36,939 bases of DNA from ZCTH02-B3 sp036563895 (GCA_036563895.1 DATCLN010000164.1:1-36939); one strand, 5' to 3'; positions 1-7,632 are shown, numbered from the stretch's first letter. Notes: generated from the sequence alone by a model not told the origin. Made by a program: numbers and translations.

Positions 1-175
1 TTCCGGGCCGTTCATCGCCGGCTGGCTGAACGAATGGGGCGGCCTCACCGCCGGCTTCATGTTTGGCGCGGGTCTCGGACTGGCGGGCGGACTGCTCGCC
101 GCCGTCTGGAACGGCCGGCTGCCCCGTTTGCTGCGCGCGGCCGGCGCGGAGCGGAGCCACCGGCTCGACGCCTGA
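1..175 (+). CDS. C-terminal end of a membrane transporter (MFS-like), partial
   Basis: The reading frame starting at base 2 is open from the window edge to TGA at 173-175 and gives 57 residues. It reads like the end of a multi-spanning transporter: a GPFIAGWLNE-type loop, one hydrophobic Gly/Ala/Leu-rich segment long enough to span the membrane, then a short basic cytoplasmic tail (NGRLPRLLRAAGAERSHRLDA-like composition). The loop-helix-basic tail pattern is common at the end of major facilitator proteins, but too little is present to name a substrate. It converges on the ECF gene; only about 40 bases separate the two stops and no clear terminator is visible there. The frame is well supported by length and composition; the family is a guess. 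Confidence 0.45.
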   Translation, partial: SGPFIAGWLNEWGGLTAGFMFGAGLGLAGGLLAAVWNGRLPRLLRAAGAERSHRLDA

Positions 176-216
176 AGTTCACGGCTCACGGGCATGGGTC
201 CCGGACTTCCCACGGA

Positions 217-2940
217 TTACGCGGAAGTCCACCACCAGAGGGCGGCCGCCGCCAGCGCCGCACCCGCCGCGAGGACGGTGTCACCCGTTCCCCATCGCAG
301 CCGGACGGGCGCCGGACCCGGCCGGCCCCGCCCGACGCCGCGGCTCTCGAGGGCCGCGGCGGTTTCTTCCGCCAGCCGCAAGAGCGCCAGCAAGAATGGC
401 AGGGTCTGTTCACGCAAAGCGCGCACGAACGCCCCGGGGGCAAGGCGCGGCGTTTTCCCGCGGGCCAGGGACAGCCTGCCGAAGCGCTCCCATTCCGCCA
501 GGAGCAGCGGCACGAAGCGCAGCGTCATCGCCGCCGCCAGGGCCGCCCAGCGAAGCGCATCCGGCGCGCGGCCCCGGAAGGGGACCGGCCGCTCCAGGGC
601 CAGCTTGAGCCGGTAAGGCGAAACCGCCGTCAGGATGCCCAGGCCCGGCAGCATGGCGATCAGCGTGGCGGCGAACACCCGCAGCGTCCGGTCACCCTGG
701 GCGGCCGCCGCCGTGATGTCCGTCCCGCCCGCCGCCAGGCCGGCCGCCGCCGACACCAGCAGCGCCGCCAGGGTCCAGCCGGCGATCAGGCCGCGCCAGC
801 GCCACACCGGAATGCGGCCCAGCACCGCCAGGGCGGCGACGATGACGGCTCCCGCGGCCAGTTCCCGCCATTCCCCGAGCCGCGCCAGGCCGGCCGCCAG
901 CAAGGCGTAAGCCAAAAGCAGGGCGCGGGGATCAAGCTGCGCCAGCCCTTTTCCGTTTTTCATCGGGCGGTTTTCGGCTTTTTTTCGGCGTTCCGGTTCC
1001 ACATCCGGAACGACTGGTGCGGTTTCCCGCTTTGACGCGATCTCCCGCTCTGCCGAGATCTTCCCCTCCGGACACATCGAACCGCCGCCGGGGAGCAGCC
1101 CGTCGAAAGCAAGGCCGTTGCGGGCGGAAAGTCCGAGGACCTTCGCGTGATGCGCCAGCTTGCCGGGCTCCCACACCTCATGCTCCGGAACGCCCTTTAG
1201 CCACGCTTCCCTGGCCAGGAAGAACCATTCCGGCGGCTCAAGCCCCGCTTTCGCCAACAGTTCCGGCCTCTCGAGCAGGTCCCGCCGACTGCACCACACC
1301 GGCGGCCTGTCCGGCCCCGGGAGGAGGAGCAGGCGGTCCGCCAACGGCAGAGCCCATTCCCAATCGTGGGTCGCCACCACGACGCCCCGGCCTTCCCTTT
1401 TGCACCGCGCCAAGGCGGCGGCCAGCGCCCGCTGTCCTTCGCCGTCGAGCCCGGCGGTCGGTTCGTCCAACAGCAGCCAGGGGGCGGGCGTGGCCAGCGC
1501 GGCCGCCAGCGCGGCCCGCCGCTTTTCCCCTTCGCTCATGCGAAACGGATCGCGGGCAAGATCGGACGCTTCCCAGCCGAACACCGCCAGCGCCTCTTCG
1601 ATGCGCCGGTCCCGCTCGCCGGACGGAAGCCGGTACGGACGCAGCGAATACCGCATTTCCTCCCCCAGCGTCCGGAGGAACAGCTGTGATTCGGCGTCCT
1701 GCGGCGCATATCCGTATTGAAGGAGCGCCTCCCGCCTCGGCCGCCGCCGGCCGAAAAGACCACCCGGACGCCACAGCGGCCGCCCGTTCCATAAAATGGC
1801 CAGCTTGCCGGGGGGACGCAGTCCGGCCAGCTGCTCAAGCAGATGGGTTTTGCCCGCTCCGTTGGGACCGGCGATCACCGTCACCGTGCCCGGAACCAGG
1901 CGCACCGGTCCGTCCGGAATCAGGCCGCGGACGGCGATTCCCCGTTCTCCGTCCATCGTGTCCGGCGTCGGGACCATCGAAGGAATCCCTTCCTCCGCGG
2001 CGGTCGCTGATACGGCAGACGGGATCTCCTTCCGGCGCATCCCGGTTGCAAGAGCGGCGGAGAACGGCGGACGCAGCCCGCACCGCTCGCAGGGAGACCG
2101 GCCAAAACCTTCGCGGTCAGTGCCAAAAAACCCCCGCACCGGACCGTCATACAGGATGCGGCCGTCCTTCAGCGCGATCACGCGTTCATCCGGTCCAAGT
2201 TCATCCAGCCGCTGCGTCACCCAGACGACGGCCGTTCCCGCTGCATGCCGCCCGCGGGCGATCTCCAGTACCTTCCGCCTGCTCCGCTCATCCAGCCTGG
2301 AAGTCGCTTCGTCAAAGACGATCAGGGGCGCTTCGCCCGCGATTGCCGCCGCCACCGCCGTCAGCTGGAGCTGTCCGCCGGAGAGCCGCTCCCAAGGCGT
2401 GTCCGCCAGCGCCTCCAGACCGACCTCGCGAAGCGCTGCGGAGGCAGCCCACTCCGCTTCCTTCGTCGGATGCGGCCGCCCCTCCAGCGCGAGGAGCACT
2501 TCTTCCCGGGGAGTCGCCCCGAACAGCTGCGCTTCCGGCCGCTGCAGGACGACGGGCGCCGGCCCGTGGCCGGCAAAACCCCGTTCGATCCGGCCCAGCG
2601 TCCCTTCGCAATGCAATCCGGCCAGCAGGCGGGCCAAGGTCGATTTGCCGCTGCCGTTGACGCCGGCCACATTCAACCACTCGCCGGGCGCCAAGCGGAC
2701 ATGCACGTCTTCCAGCAAGACGTGCAAATCGCCGTCCGCGCCTTCCCGGATCACGGTCACCCCCAGGAGTTCCAGGTCCCGCCGGTTCCCGGCGTTTTCC
2801 CGGTTCGCCGAAGCCGCGGACCCGTCAGGAATCTCCGCAACCTTCGGTCCGCCCGGGGCTATTTGCCTTTCCGAAACCTCGGACCCGTCCGAAGGAGCCG
2901 GTCCGCCCAAAGATTTCTGCCGAAATTCCGCCTCCGCCAA
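217..2940 (-). CDS. Fused ECF transporter energising module: ATPase-ATPase-EcfT in one chain, probably for biotin
   Basis: This 907-residue protein joins three normally separate parts. ATPase 1 (about 55-285) has Walker A GVNGSGKST (93-101), LSGGQ (186-190) and Walker B LIVFDE (206-211). After a linker with a CERC pair, ATPase 2 (about 335-575) has Walker A GPNGAGKT, the signature MSEGEKRR, Walker B LLLDEP and the switch segment ATHD. A charged linker leads to an EcfT-like membrane domain (about 670-907) with several hydrophobic helices and the two Ala/Ser-Arg-Gly coupling motifs LARGK and ESRGVG. The chain should energise an S component by ATP hydrolysis at the cytoplasmic membrane. Divergent bioY and the BirA-type operator between them make biotin the likely substrate. 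Start is TTG at 2940 with GAGGG seven bases upstream. In ATPase 1 the switch His is replaced by Gln (VTQRLDEL). Separate ecfA, ecfA and ecfT genes are the usual form; the fusion is unusual. Confidence 0.88.
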   Translation of the reverse strand: MAEAEFRQKSLGGPAPSDGSEVSERQIAPGGPKVAEIPDGSAASANRENAGNRRDLELLGVTVIREGADGDLHVLLEDVHVRLAPGEWLNVAGVNGSGKSTLARLLAGLHCEGTLGRIERGFAGHGPAPVVLQRPEAQLFGATPREEVLLALEGRPHPTKEAEWAASAALREVGLEALADTPWERLSGGQLQLTAVAAAIAGEAPLIVFDEATSRLDERSRRKVLEIARGRHAAGTAVVWVTQRLDELGPDERVIALKDGRILYDGPVRGFFGTDREGFGRSPCERCGLRPPFSAALATGMRRKEIPSAVSATAAEEGIPSMVPTPDTMDGERGIAVRGLIPDGPVRLVPGTVTVIAGPNGAGKTHLLEQLAGLRPPGKLAILWNGRPLWRPGGLFGRRRPRREALLQYGYAPQDAESQLFLRTLGEEMRYSLRPYRLPSGERDRRIEEALAVFGWEASDLARDPFRMSEGEKRRAALAAALATPAPWLLLDEPTAGLDGEGQRALAAALARCKREGRGVVVATHDWEWALPLADRLLLLPGPDRPPVWCSRRDLLERPELLAKAGLEPPEWFFLAREAWLKGVPEHEVWEPGKLAHHAKVLGLSARNGLAFDGLLPGGGSMCPEGKISAEREIASKRETAPVVPDVEPERRKKAENRPMKNGKGLAQLDPRALLLAYALLAAGLARLGEWRELAAGAVIVAALAVLGRIPVWRWRGLIAGWTLAALLVSAAAGLAAGGTDITAAAAQGDRTLRVFAATLIAMLPGLGILTAVSPYRLKLALERPVPFRGRAPDALRWAALAAAMTLRFVPLLLAEWERFGRLSLARGKTPRLAPGAFVRALREQTLPFLLALLRLAEETAAALESRGVGRGRPGPAPVRLRWGTGDTVLAAGAALAAAALWWWTSA

Positions 2941-2952
2941 ATGTCATCCCTC

Positions 2953-2981
2953 TTCAAAGCCGGATGATTTCATGGTAGAAT
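2953..2981 (+). promoter_or_regulatory. Candidate sigma-A promoter of bioY
   Basis: TTCAAA at 2953-2958 and TAGAAT at 2976-2981 are 17 bases apart. Transcription would begin near 2988, at the left arm of the BirA-type operator, so repressor binding would block initiation. The -35 is a moderate match and the -10 a good one. Confidence 0.5.
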
Positions 2982-2989
2982 CCAAAATG

Positions 2990-3018
2990 GTTAACCGCGA
3001 ATCTAATTTTAGGTTAAC
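2990..3018. promoter_or_regulatory. BirA-type biotin operator
   Basis: GTTAACC at 2990-2996 and its exact inverse GGTTAAC at 3012-3018 are separated by 15 bases. This matches the known Firmicute BirA operator layout (GTTAACC, about 15 bases, GGTTAAC). It lies in the 98-base divergent region between the fused ECF gene and bioY, immediately downstream of the candidate bioY promoter, so biotin-loaded BirA probably represses one or both genes. Confidence 0.88.
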
Positions 3019-3038
3019 ATTAAGGAGGAGTTTTGCCA

Positions 3039-3695
3039 ATGAAAAAAACAGACGTTCCCGCGCCACATCCCGGCGAACCGGCGGCCGCTCCCGCGCCGGC
3101 CCGCGCCCTGCGGGCGGTGGTGTTCACGGCGCTTTTCGCCGCGTTGTTCGCCGTGTTGAGCAGCATCGCCATTCCCGTCGGACCCGTGCCGGTGACGCTG
3201 CAAACCTTTGGCGCCATGATCGCCGGCGGCCTTCTCGGCGCCCGCTACGGGTTCGCCAGCGTGTTGCTGGCCGTGGGGCTGGCCGCCGCCGGATTGCCGA
3301 TCTTTCACGGCAAAGGCGGCTTGGCCTACGTGCTGGGTCCCACGGGCGGATACATCTTTTCCTTTCCCCTCGCCGCGTTGCTCGTCGGCTGGGCTTCGGA
3401 CCGGCTGTTTCCGGGCCGCGTCCGTCCGGCCCGCCTGACGCCGTCCCGGCTCTTGCTGCTGTTTGCGGCCATGATCGCCTTCGGCGTGGCCGTTCCCTAC
3501 CTCTTCGGCGTACCGTGGCTGGCCTTCCGGGCGGACATGGGCCTGGCGGAAGCCGTCGCCGCCGGCCTTGTGCCCTTTCTTCCCGGGGATGCGGCCAAAG
3601 CCGCAGCAGCCGCCCTCGTCGTAGCCGCGCTGCGCCCGTATATGCCGAAGCTGGGCAACTTGAACCTGCGCGCCGCAGACCGGGGCCAAACCTGA
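3039..3695 (+). CDS. bioY: Biotin transporter S component BioY
   Basis: The 218-residue protein is the substrate-binding membrane component of an ECF biotin transporter. It has a Pro/Ala-rich N-terminal tail (about 1-25) and then roughly six hydrophobic segments. The family hallmarks are visible: ALFAVLSSIAIPVGPVPVTLQTFG with the VPVTLQT core, GLLGARYGFASVLLAVGLAAAGLPIF, and YVLGPTGGYIFSFPLAA. The start is ATG at 3039, ten bases after AGGAGG at 3023-3028; an in-frame TTG at 3033 sits too close to the SD to be used. A BirA-type operator and a promoter lie directly upstream. Its energising partner is most probably the divergent one-chain EcfA-A-T protein. Family assignment is secure. Confidence 0.95.
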   Translation: MKKTDVPAPHPGEPAAAPAPARALRAVVFTALFAALFAVLSSIAIPVGPVPVTLQTFGAMIAGGLLGARYGFASVLLAVGLAAAGLPIFHGKGGLAYVLGPTGGYIFSFPLAALLVGWASDRLFPGRVRPARLTPSRLLLLFAAMIAFGVAVPYLFGVPWLAFRADMGLAEAVAAGLVPFLPGDAAKAAAAALVVAALRPYMPKLGNLNLRAADRGQT

Positions 3696-3764
3696 ACCCT
3701 GTACGCAAGCCCCCCTCCTTCACGGCAAGACTTGCCCCGCCCGCCGCCGGCGGACAATCATCCA

Positions 3765-3793
3765 GACCGCGCAGGCGGAAGCCGCATATGATA
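3765..3793 (+). promoter_or_regulatory. Possible sigma-K promoter of the unknown 225-residue gene
   Basis: CATATGATA at 3785-3793 fits the sigma-K -10 pattern CATANNNTA exactly, and GACC at 3765-3768 could be the short AC-type -35, 16 bases upstream. Initiation near 3801 would leave a leader of about 33 bases containing AAGGAGG. No sigma-A hexamers of similar quality are seen in the gap from 3696. Sigma-K elements are short, so chance matches are possible. Confidence 0.4.
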
Positions 3794-3833
3794 AAGCACC
3801 CGGGCCAAATGAAGGAGGGCGGGCTGCACGACC

Positions 3834-4511
3834 ATGCTGGGCGGCACGACCACGCTGAGCGGCACGCTGGACATCTGCATCGCCGACATCCCGGACGACA
3901 CCGTCTACCTCACCGAAAGCGGGCCGGGAAACGAAAGTCCGGGGCTGGGTTCCATCGGGGACGGCAGCGTCATCGAACTGGTCCACGGCAGAGAACGAAG
4001 CACGGTCACCATACGGCATCGGGAAAAAAGCGAAATGTTCACCGACCTCATGGAGATCGGCGCGGATCTGGCCCGCAGGATAAAACTCAGGCACCAGTGC
4101 CGTTACGAATGGTTCTTCGCGCCCGGCCAGGGGATCCTCGTATTAAAGGCGAAACCGGTCAGCTCCTGCACGGCTATCCTCGCCGGCAACCGGAGGCTGG
4201 GAAAAGGGTTCGTGTCCATCGGTTCCGAACTGCTGGCCAGACTCGGCGTGCCGGAAAACAAGGGGATGCCGGTTCGCATTGTTTACGGCTCCCGCGCCAG
4301 GACGTTGAAACTCTACATCCCCTCCAACCTGCTCGAAAACCGCCTTCAGCTGGCGCCGCCGGCTTTCCGGTATTGGGGGCTAGTCCCGGGCAGGCCCTAC
4401 CGGCTGCGTTACGACCAGCGCAGCGGCACGCTGACGGTGGTGCCCTTCTTCAACGCCCCGATTTCCGGGATCTCCCGGGAAACGACGGACCGCCCGACGA
4501 ACCAAGCCTGA
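3834..4511 (+). CDS. Unknown protein of two similar modules, possibly spore-coat related
   Basis: I do not recognise this 225-residue protein with certainty. It has no signal peptide, no membrane segment and no nucleotide-binding motif. It appears to contain two copies of one module. In the first (about 45-112) a GSVIELVHG strand leads to DLARRIKL and then GILVLKAKP. In the second (about 145-212) MPVRIVYG leads to NLLENRLQL and then GTLTVVPF. The pattern 'strand-(V/Y)HG or YG, LA.RL.L, short beta hairpin' resembles, from memory, the region that precedes the ATP-grasp part in some YheC/YheD endospore coat-associated proteins, but the ATP-grasp part is absent. The start ATG lies 15 bases after AAGGAGG (3812-3818), longer than usual, yet no better in-frame start exists. 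It converges on ricA, near where cotE sits in Bacillus subtilis. The module duplication is seen; a coat role is inference. Confidence 0.7.
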   Translation: MLGGTTTLSGTLDICIADIPDDTVYLTESGPGNESPGLGSIGDGSVIELVHGRERSTVTIRHREKSEMFTDLMEIGADLARRIKLRHQCRYEWFFAPGQGILVLKAKPVSSCTAILAGNRRLGKGFVSIGSELLARLGVPENKGMPVRIVYGSRARTLKLYIPSNLLENRLQLAPPAFRYWGLVPGRPYRLRYDQRSGTLTVVPFFNAPISGISRETTDRPTNQA

Positions 4512-4539
4512 CATGGCGGAATCGGACGGCCAACCGAAC

Positions 4540-4565
4540 AAAAAAAGAACGGCCCGCACAGGGCC
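4540..4565 (-). terminator. Rho-independent terminator downstream of ricA
   Basis: Read on the minus strand, GGCCC-tgtgc-GGGCC is followed by GTTC and a run of seven T. It lies about 100 bases past the ricA stop and closes the long minus-strand block. Confidence 0.65.
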
Positions 4566-4667
4566 GATGGAGACCGTTGACAAAGGTTTGCCGACGGTGA
4601 GTAGTAAAAAATCGACTATAAACACTCACGAGGCGTTCTCGGCGGGCCAACGCAGTCGAAAAATCGA

Positions 4668-5096
4668 CTACGATGGCCCCCGGGCCGCTTCCAGATCCAC
4701 GATCTCGGCCAGCGTATCGCGGATGATGCCCACCACCGACTGCAGCATATAGTTGACGTCTACCTGGCTTTGCTGGAATTGCCGGACGAGGGGGATCTCA
4801 TCCAGCTCATCCTGCAGCGCCTCGATTTCCTTTTCGATCTTCTCCACCATCTGCTGGTTGCGGAACGTCGTCTGGAACGCCACGAGTTCCTTTTGCTTTT
4901 TCTTGAGCCGGGCGATGAGGTTTTGGACGCGCTCGTTTTCCCGGATTTTCCGCTCGGCTTCCTGGTACAGGCGGACTTCCTCCGTGCTCGCCAGCAGATT
5001 GGCCAGTTCCCTGGCCCGCTCCAGGATGTCCTCGCGGAGGATCAGTTCCCGGTTGTCCAGCCAGAATTTTTCTTTTTCACCATGCTCATGAGACAT
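4668..5096 (-). CDS. ricA: RicA (YmcA) regulatory protein
   Basis: The 142-residue protein is largely alpha-helical and very charged, as expected of the YlbF/YmcA family. In Bacillus subtilis RicA forms a 1:1:1 complex with RicF and RicT that carries Fe-S clusters, affects Spo0A phosphorylation, and helps RNase Y mature certain transcripts. Recognition rests on the overall sequence (LREDILERARELANLLAST near the N-terminus, a long coiled central helix with ERVQNLIARLKKKQKEL, and QFQQSQVDVNYMLQ near the C-terminus), the normal family length and the position next to miaB. The start is ATG at 5096 with GAGGGGG ten bases upstream. It has no cysteine at all, although B. subtilis RicA is reported to supply one Fe-S ligand near its C-terminus. 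The 212 bases between it and miaB hold nothing I can name. Confidence 0.9.
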   Translation of the reverse strand: MSHEHGEKEKFWLDNRELILREDILERARELANLLASTEEVRLYQEAERKIRENERVQNLIARLKKKQKELVAFQTTFRNQQMVEKIEKEIEALQDELDEIPLVRQFQQSQVDVNYMLQSVVGIIRDTLAEIVDLEAARGPS

Positions 5097-5308
5097 GACG
5101 TATGATCCCCCTCGGGTGTTCCGAAAATTCCTTTCGCGGGCGGCAAGAGGACCGGCGCCTTGCGGGCGGCATGGAACCCGTGACTTCCTCGGGGCAAGGG
5201 AGCCCGTCCCTCTCGAGCAGCCAGGGAACCCGTGCCGTCACGGTCGGGCAATCCGCCCGCTTCCGGACGCGGGCAGACAACCCGCGCCCCCATCCCGCGC
5301 GGCCAAGG

Positions 5309-6883
5309 TCAGGCGCCGCGCGCTTCTTTCACGGGCGCATCACCGAACGCCCCGCCCGGACCGGCGACCGCCTCCGCGCGGATGTACCAGGTCTGCGGAT
5401 CGGTGACCCGCACCTGCACGAATTCGCCCACCCATTCCTTCGGCCCCTCGAAATGGACGAGCTTGTTGGTCCGGGTCCGGCCGGACAGCACGCCCGGCTT
5501 CGTCTTGCTTTCGCCTTCCACCAGCACCTCGACGGTCTGCCCGGCCAGGCGCCGGTTGCTCTCCAGGCTGAGGCGGGCGACCAGCTCGTTCAGGCGCAGC
5601 AGCCGGTCGCGTTTTTCTTCATACGGCACATTGTCGGGCATTTCCGCCGCCGGCGTGCCTTCCCGGGGCGAATAGATAAAGGTGAACGCCGAATCGAAGC
5701 CTACTTCTTCCACCAGCGACAGCGTCTCCCGGAACTGCTCCTCCGTCTCGCCCGGGAAACCGACGATGATGTCCGTCGTCAGCACCACGTCCGGAATGGC
5801 CGCGCGGATGCGGCGCACCAGGTCCAGATACTGCTCGCGGGTGTACCGGCGGTTCATCCGCTTCAGGATTTCCGTGCTGCCCGACTGCACCGGCAGATGG
5901 ATGTGCTCCACCAGATTGCCGCGCATGGCCAGCGTTTCGATCAGGCGGTCGTCGAAATCCCGCGGATGGCTCGTCATGAAGCGGACCCGGGGAATGTCGA
6001 TCTTGCGGATCTCGGCCATCAGGTCGGCGAACCGGAAATCGCGATCCGCAAAGTCCTTCCCGTACGCGTTCACGTTCTGGCCGAGCAGGGTGATTTCCTT
6101 GTACCCCTGGCGGGCCAAATCGCGCACTTCCGCGATCACGTCCTCCGGCAGGCGGCTGCGCTCCTTGCCCCGCGTGTACGGCACGATGCAGTAGGTGCAG
6201 AACTTGTCGCAGCCGTACATGATGTTGACCCAGCCGCGCAGCCCTTCCCGCCGCTTCGGCAGGTTTTCGATGATGTCGCCTTCCTTGGACCAGACCTCCA
6301 CCACCATTTCCTTGCCGAACAGCGCGTCCCGCAAAAGATACGGCAGGCGGTGGATGTTGTGCGTGCCGAAAATGAGGTCCACATAAGCGTATTTGCGCAT
6401 GATGCGGCTGACCACCGACGCTTCCTGGGACATGCAGCCGCAGACGCCGAGGATGAGGTCCGGCTTCTCCAGCTTCAGGGACTTCAGATGCCCGAGCTCC
6501 CCGAACACCCGGTCCTCCGCATTTTCGCGGACGGCGCACGTATTCAGCAGAATGACGTCGGCCTCCCGCCGGTCGTCCGTCCGCTCGTAGCCCATTTCCT
6601 CCAGCAGGCCGCGCATCACTTCCGAGTCGTGCTCGTTCATCTGGCAGCCATACGTATAGATCAGATATTTGCGGCCCTTGCCGAGGCCCCTCAATTCCTC
6701 GGGCACGGCCGTCTCGTAAAGGACGCGGACCTCTTCCCGGCCGCGCCGCCTTCCCTTCAGGTAGTCCGGTTCCGACAAAATGTGGATGTCGCGGCCGCCG
6801 ATGCGGATGATCTTCCCGCGTTCGTCCTCGGCGATCACCTTGGCATCCGAAAAATCGAAGTATTTGCTGTAATCCTTCGCCAA
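5309..6883 (-). CDS. miaB: tRNA-2-methylthio-N6-dimethylallyladenosine synthase MiaB
   Basis: The 524-residue radical-SAM enzyme adds the 2-methylthio group to N6-isopentenyladenosine at position 37 of tRNAs that read codons starting with U. The UPF0004 domain has its three cluster cysteines at 80 (YTYGCQMN), 116 (LLNTCAVRE) and 150 (VCGCMSQE). The radical-SAM motif CxxxCxxC is at 225-232 (YGCDKFCTYC), followed by TRGKERSR. A TRAM domain for RNA binding occupies about 445-510. A TTG start at 6883 is chosen because AGAAGGG precedes it by seven bases and it gives the usual MAKDYSKYFDF-type N-terminus; the open frame upstream has no family-like sequence. Length fits Bacillales MiaB, which carries an N-terminal extension relative to the E. 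coli enzyme. An extended -10 promoter lies about 40 bases upstream. Confidence 0.97.
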   Translation of the reverse strand: MAKDYSKYFDFSDAKVIAEDERGKIIRIGGRDIHILSEPDYLKGRRRGREEVRVLYETAVPEELRGLGKGRKYLIYTYGCQMNEHDSEVMRGLLEEMGYERTDDRREADVILLNTCAVRENAEDRVFGELGHLKSLKLEKPDLILGVCGCMSQEASVVSRIMRKYAYVDLIFGTHNIHRLPYLLRDALFGKEMVVEVWSKEGDIIENLPKRREGLRGWVNIMYGCDKFCTYCIVPYTRGKERSRLPEDVIAEVRDLARQGYKEITLLGQNVNAYGKDFADRDFRFADLMAEIRKIDIPRVRFMTSHPRDFDDRLIETLAMRGNLVEHIHLPVQSGSTEILKRMNRRYTREQYLDLVRRIRAAIPDVVLTTDIIVGFPGETEEQFRETLSLVEEVGFDSAFTFIYSPREGTPAAEMPDNVPYEEKRDRLLRLNELVARLSLESNRRLAGQTVEVLVEGESKTKPGVLSGRTRTNKLVHFEGPKEWVGEFVQVRVTDPQTWYIRAEAVAGPGGAFGDAPVKEARGA

Positions 6884-6922
6884 CCTTCGTCCCTTCTTTC
6901 CGTCTGAAGTGGCGTTCGCCGT

Positions 6923-6931
6923 ATTATAACA
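6923..6931 (-). promoter_or_regulatory. Extended -10 promoter of miaB
   Basis: On the minus strand TGTTATAAT occurs at 6931-6923, a perfect TATAAT with the extended TGn element. No good -35 is seen 17 bases upstream, which extended -10 promoters can lack. It would give miaB, and by read-through ricA, its own transcript. Confidence 0.55.
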
Positions 6932-6968
6932 TGTTCGGGACGATCCTGCACCCCTGATCTTTCCGCCG

Positions 6969-7541
6969 TCAGTCGTCCAAGATTTCCCCGTAGTCGCCCG
7001 TCGTGACCCCCGCCGCGTTGCCCTCGTCCGTGTCGATGTGCATGTCCAGGGCAAAATCGGGGGACACCCGCGCGATGACGTTCTCGAACACGAGTCCCCG
7101 CTCGCCGCCGACGCGCACGCGGAGCCGCTGCTTGTCCCGGATGCCCCACCGGGCGGCGTCCTCCGGATGGAAATGGATGTGGCGCGCGGCGATGATCACG
7201 CCTTCGTCCACGGTCACCTCGCCCGCCGGACCGACGATCCGGATGCCGGGGGAACCCGCGATGTCGCCCGATTCCCGCACCGGGGGATTCAGGCCGAGAT
7301 GCAGCGCGTCCGTCCGGGACACTTCCAGCTGCGTCGCCTTCCGCACGGGACCGAGAATGCGCACCTTTTCAAAAGCGCCTTTCGGGCCGTATACGGCCAC
7401 CGTTTCGTTCGCGGCAAACTGCCCGGGCTGCGACAAGGGCCGAAGCACGGTCAGCCGGGCGCCTGGCCCGAACAGGATCTCCAGATGTTCCTGCGTCAGA
7501 TGGATATGGCGCGCGGACACGCCGATGGGTACGCGTTTCAC
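6969..7541 (-). CDS. pduL: PduL-type phosphate acyltransferase
   Basis: This 190-residue protein belongs to the PduL family, which interconverts acyl-CoA plus phosphate with acyl-phosphate plus CoA and is unrelated to Pta. The two family halves are visible, each with a metal-binding histidine motif: VSARHIHLT near the N-terminus (about 10-18) and AARHIHFHPEDA in the second half (about 120-131). DMHIDTDEGNAAG near the C-terminus is also typical. The start is GTG at 7541 with AAGGGAG ten bases upstream. It gives an N-terminus that begins directly in the domain, so there is no microcompartment-targeting peptide and no other shell genes nearby; a cytosolic role is likely. It follows korAB, whose product is an acyl-CoA. 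Acetyl-CoA or propionyl-CoA are the likely substrates; which one cannot be told here. Confidence 0.9.
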   Translation of the reverse strand: MKRVPIGVSARHIHLTQEHLEILFGPGARLTVLRPLSQPGQFAANETVAVYGPKGAFEKVRILGPVRKATQLEVSRTDALHLGLNPPVRESGDIAGSPGIRIVGPAGEVTVDEGVIIAARHIHFHPEDAARWGIRDKQRLRVRVGGERGLVFENVIARVSPDFALDMHIDTDEGNAAGVTTGDYGEILDD

Positions 7542-7602
7542 TGCGATTGCTCCCTTCCGCCGGTTGCGGCTGGCCGCCGCGCAAGGCGGCGCCCCATTTT
7601 CC

Positions 7603-7632
7603 ATTATAATGACAAAACATCCGGTTTCCCAA
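7603..7632 (-). promoter_or_regulatory. Sigma-A promoter of pduL
   Basis: On the minus strand TTGGGA (7632-7627) and TATAAT (7608-7603) are 18 bases apart. The -35 lies in the loop and the edge of the korB terminator hairpin, so the two signals overlap. The leader is about 55 bases. Confidence 0.55.

Noticed and set aside
1796..4600. Very long plus-strand open frame across the ECF gene, bioY and beyond
   Set aside because: It runs through three real genes in a wrong frame, has Ser/Arg/Pro-rich composition and no family features. High GC makes stop codons rare in shadow frames.
4606..4670. Direct repeat AAAAATCGACTA (4606-4617, 4659-4670) and a small palindrome next to the ricA stop
   Set aside because: Two short copies in an A+T-rich 3' region; too little to support a function or an attachment site.
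4513..4752. Small plus-strand frame right after the 225-residue gene
   Set aside because: No SD before its ATG, it contains the minus-strand terminator, and it overlaps the 3' end of ricA.
5102..6907. Long plus-strand open frame opposite miaB
   Set aside because: Antisense shadow of a highly conserved radical-SAM gene; His/Arg/Val-rich and without a usable start signal. The same holds for open frames opposite korA (8444-10285), rny (13150-15108), recA (14571-16727) and cinA-pgsA (17239-18648).
6923..6940. LexA-like CGAACATGTT at the miaB promoter
   Set aside because: The right half-site GTTCG is missing at the needed four-base spacing.
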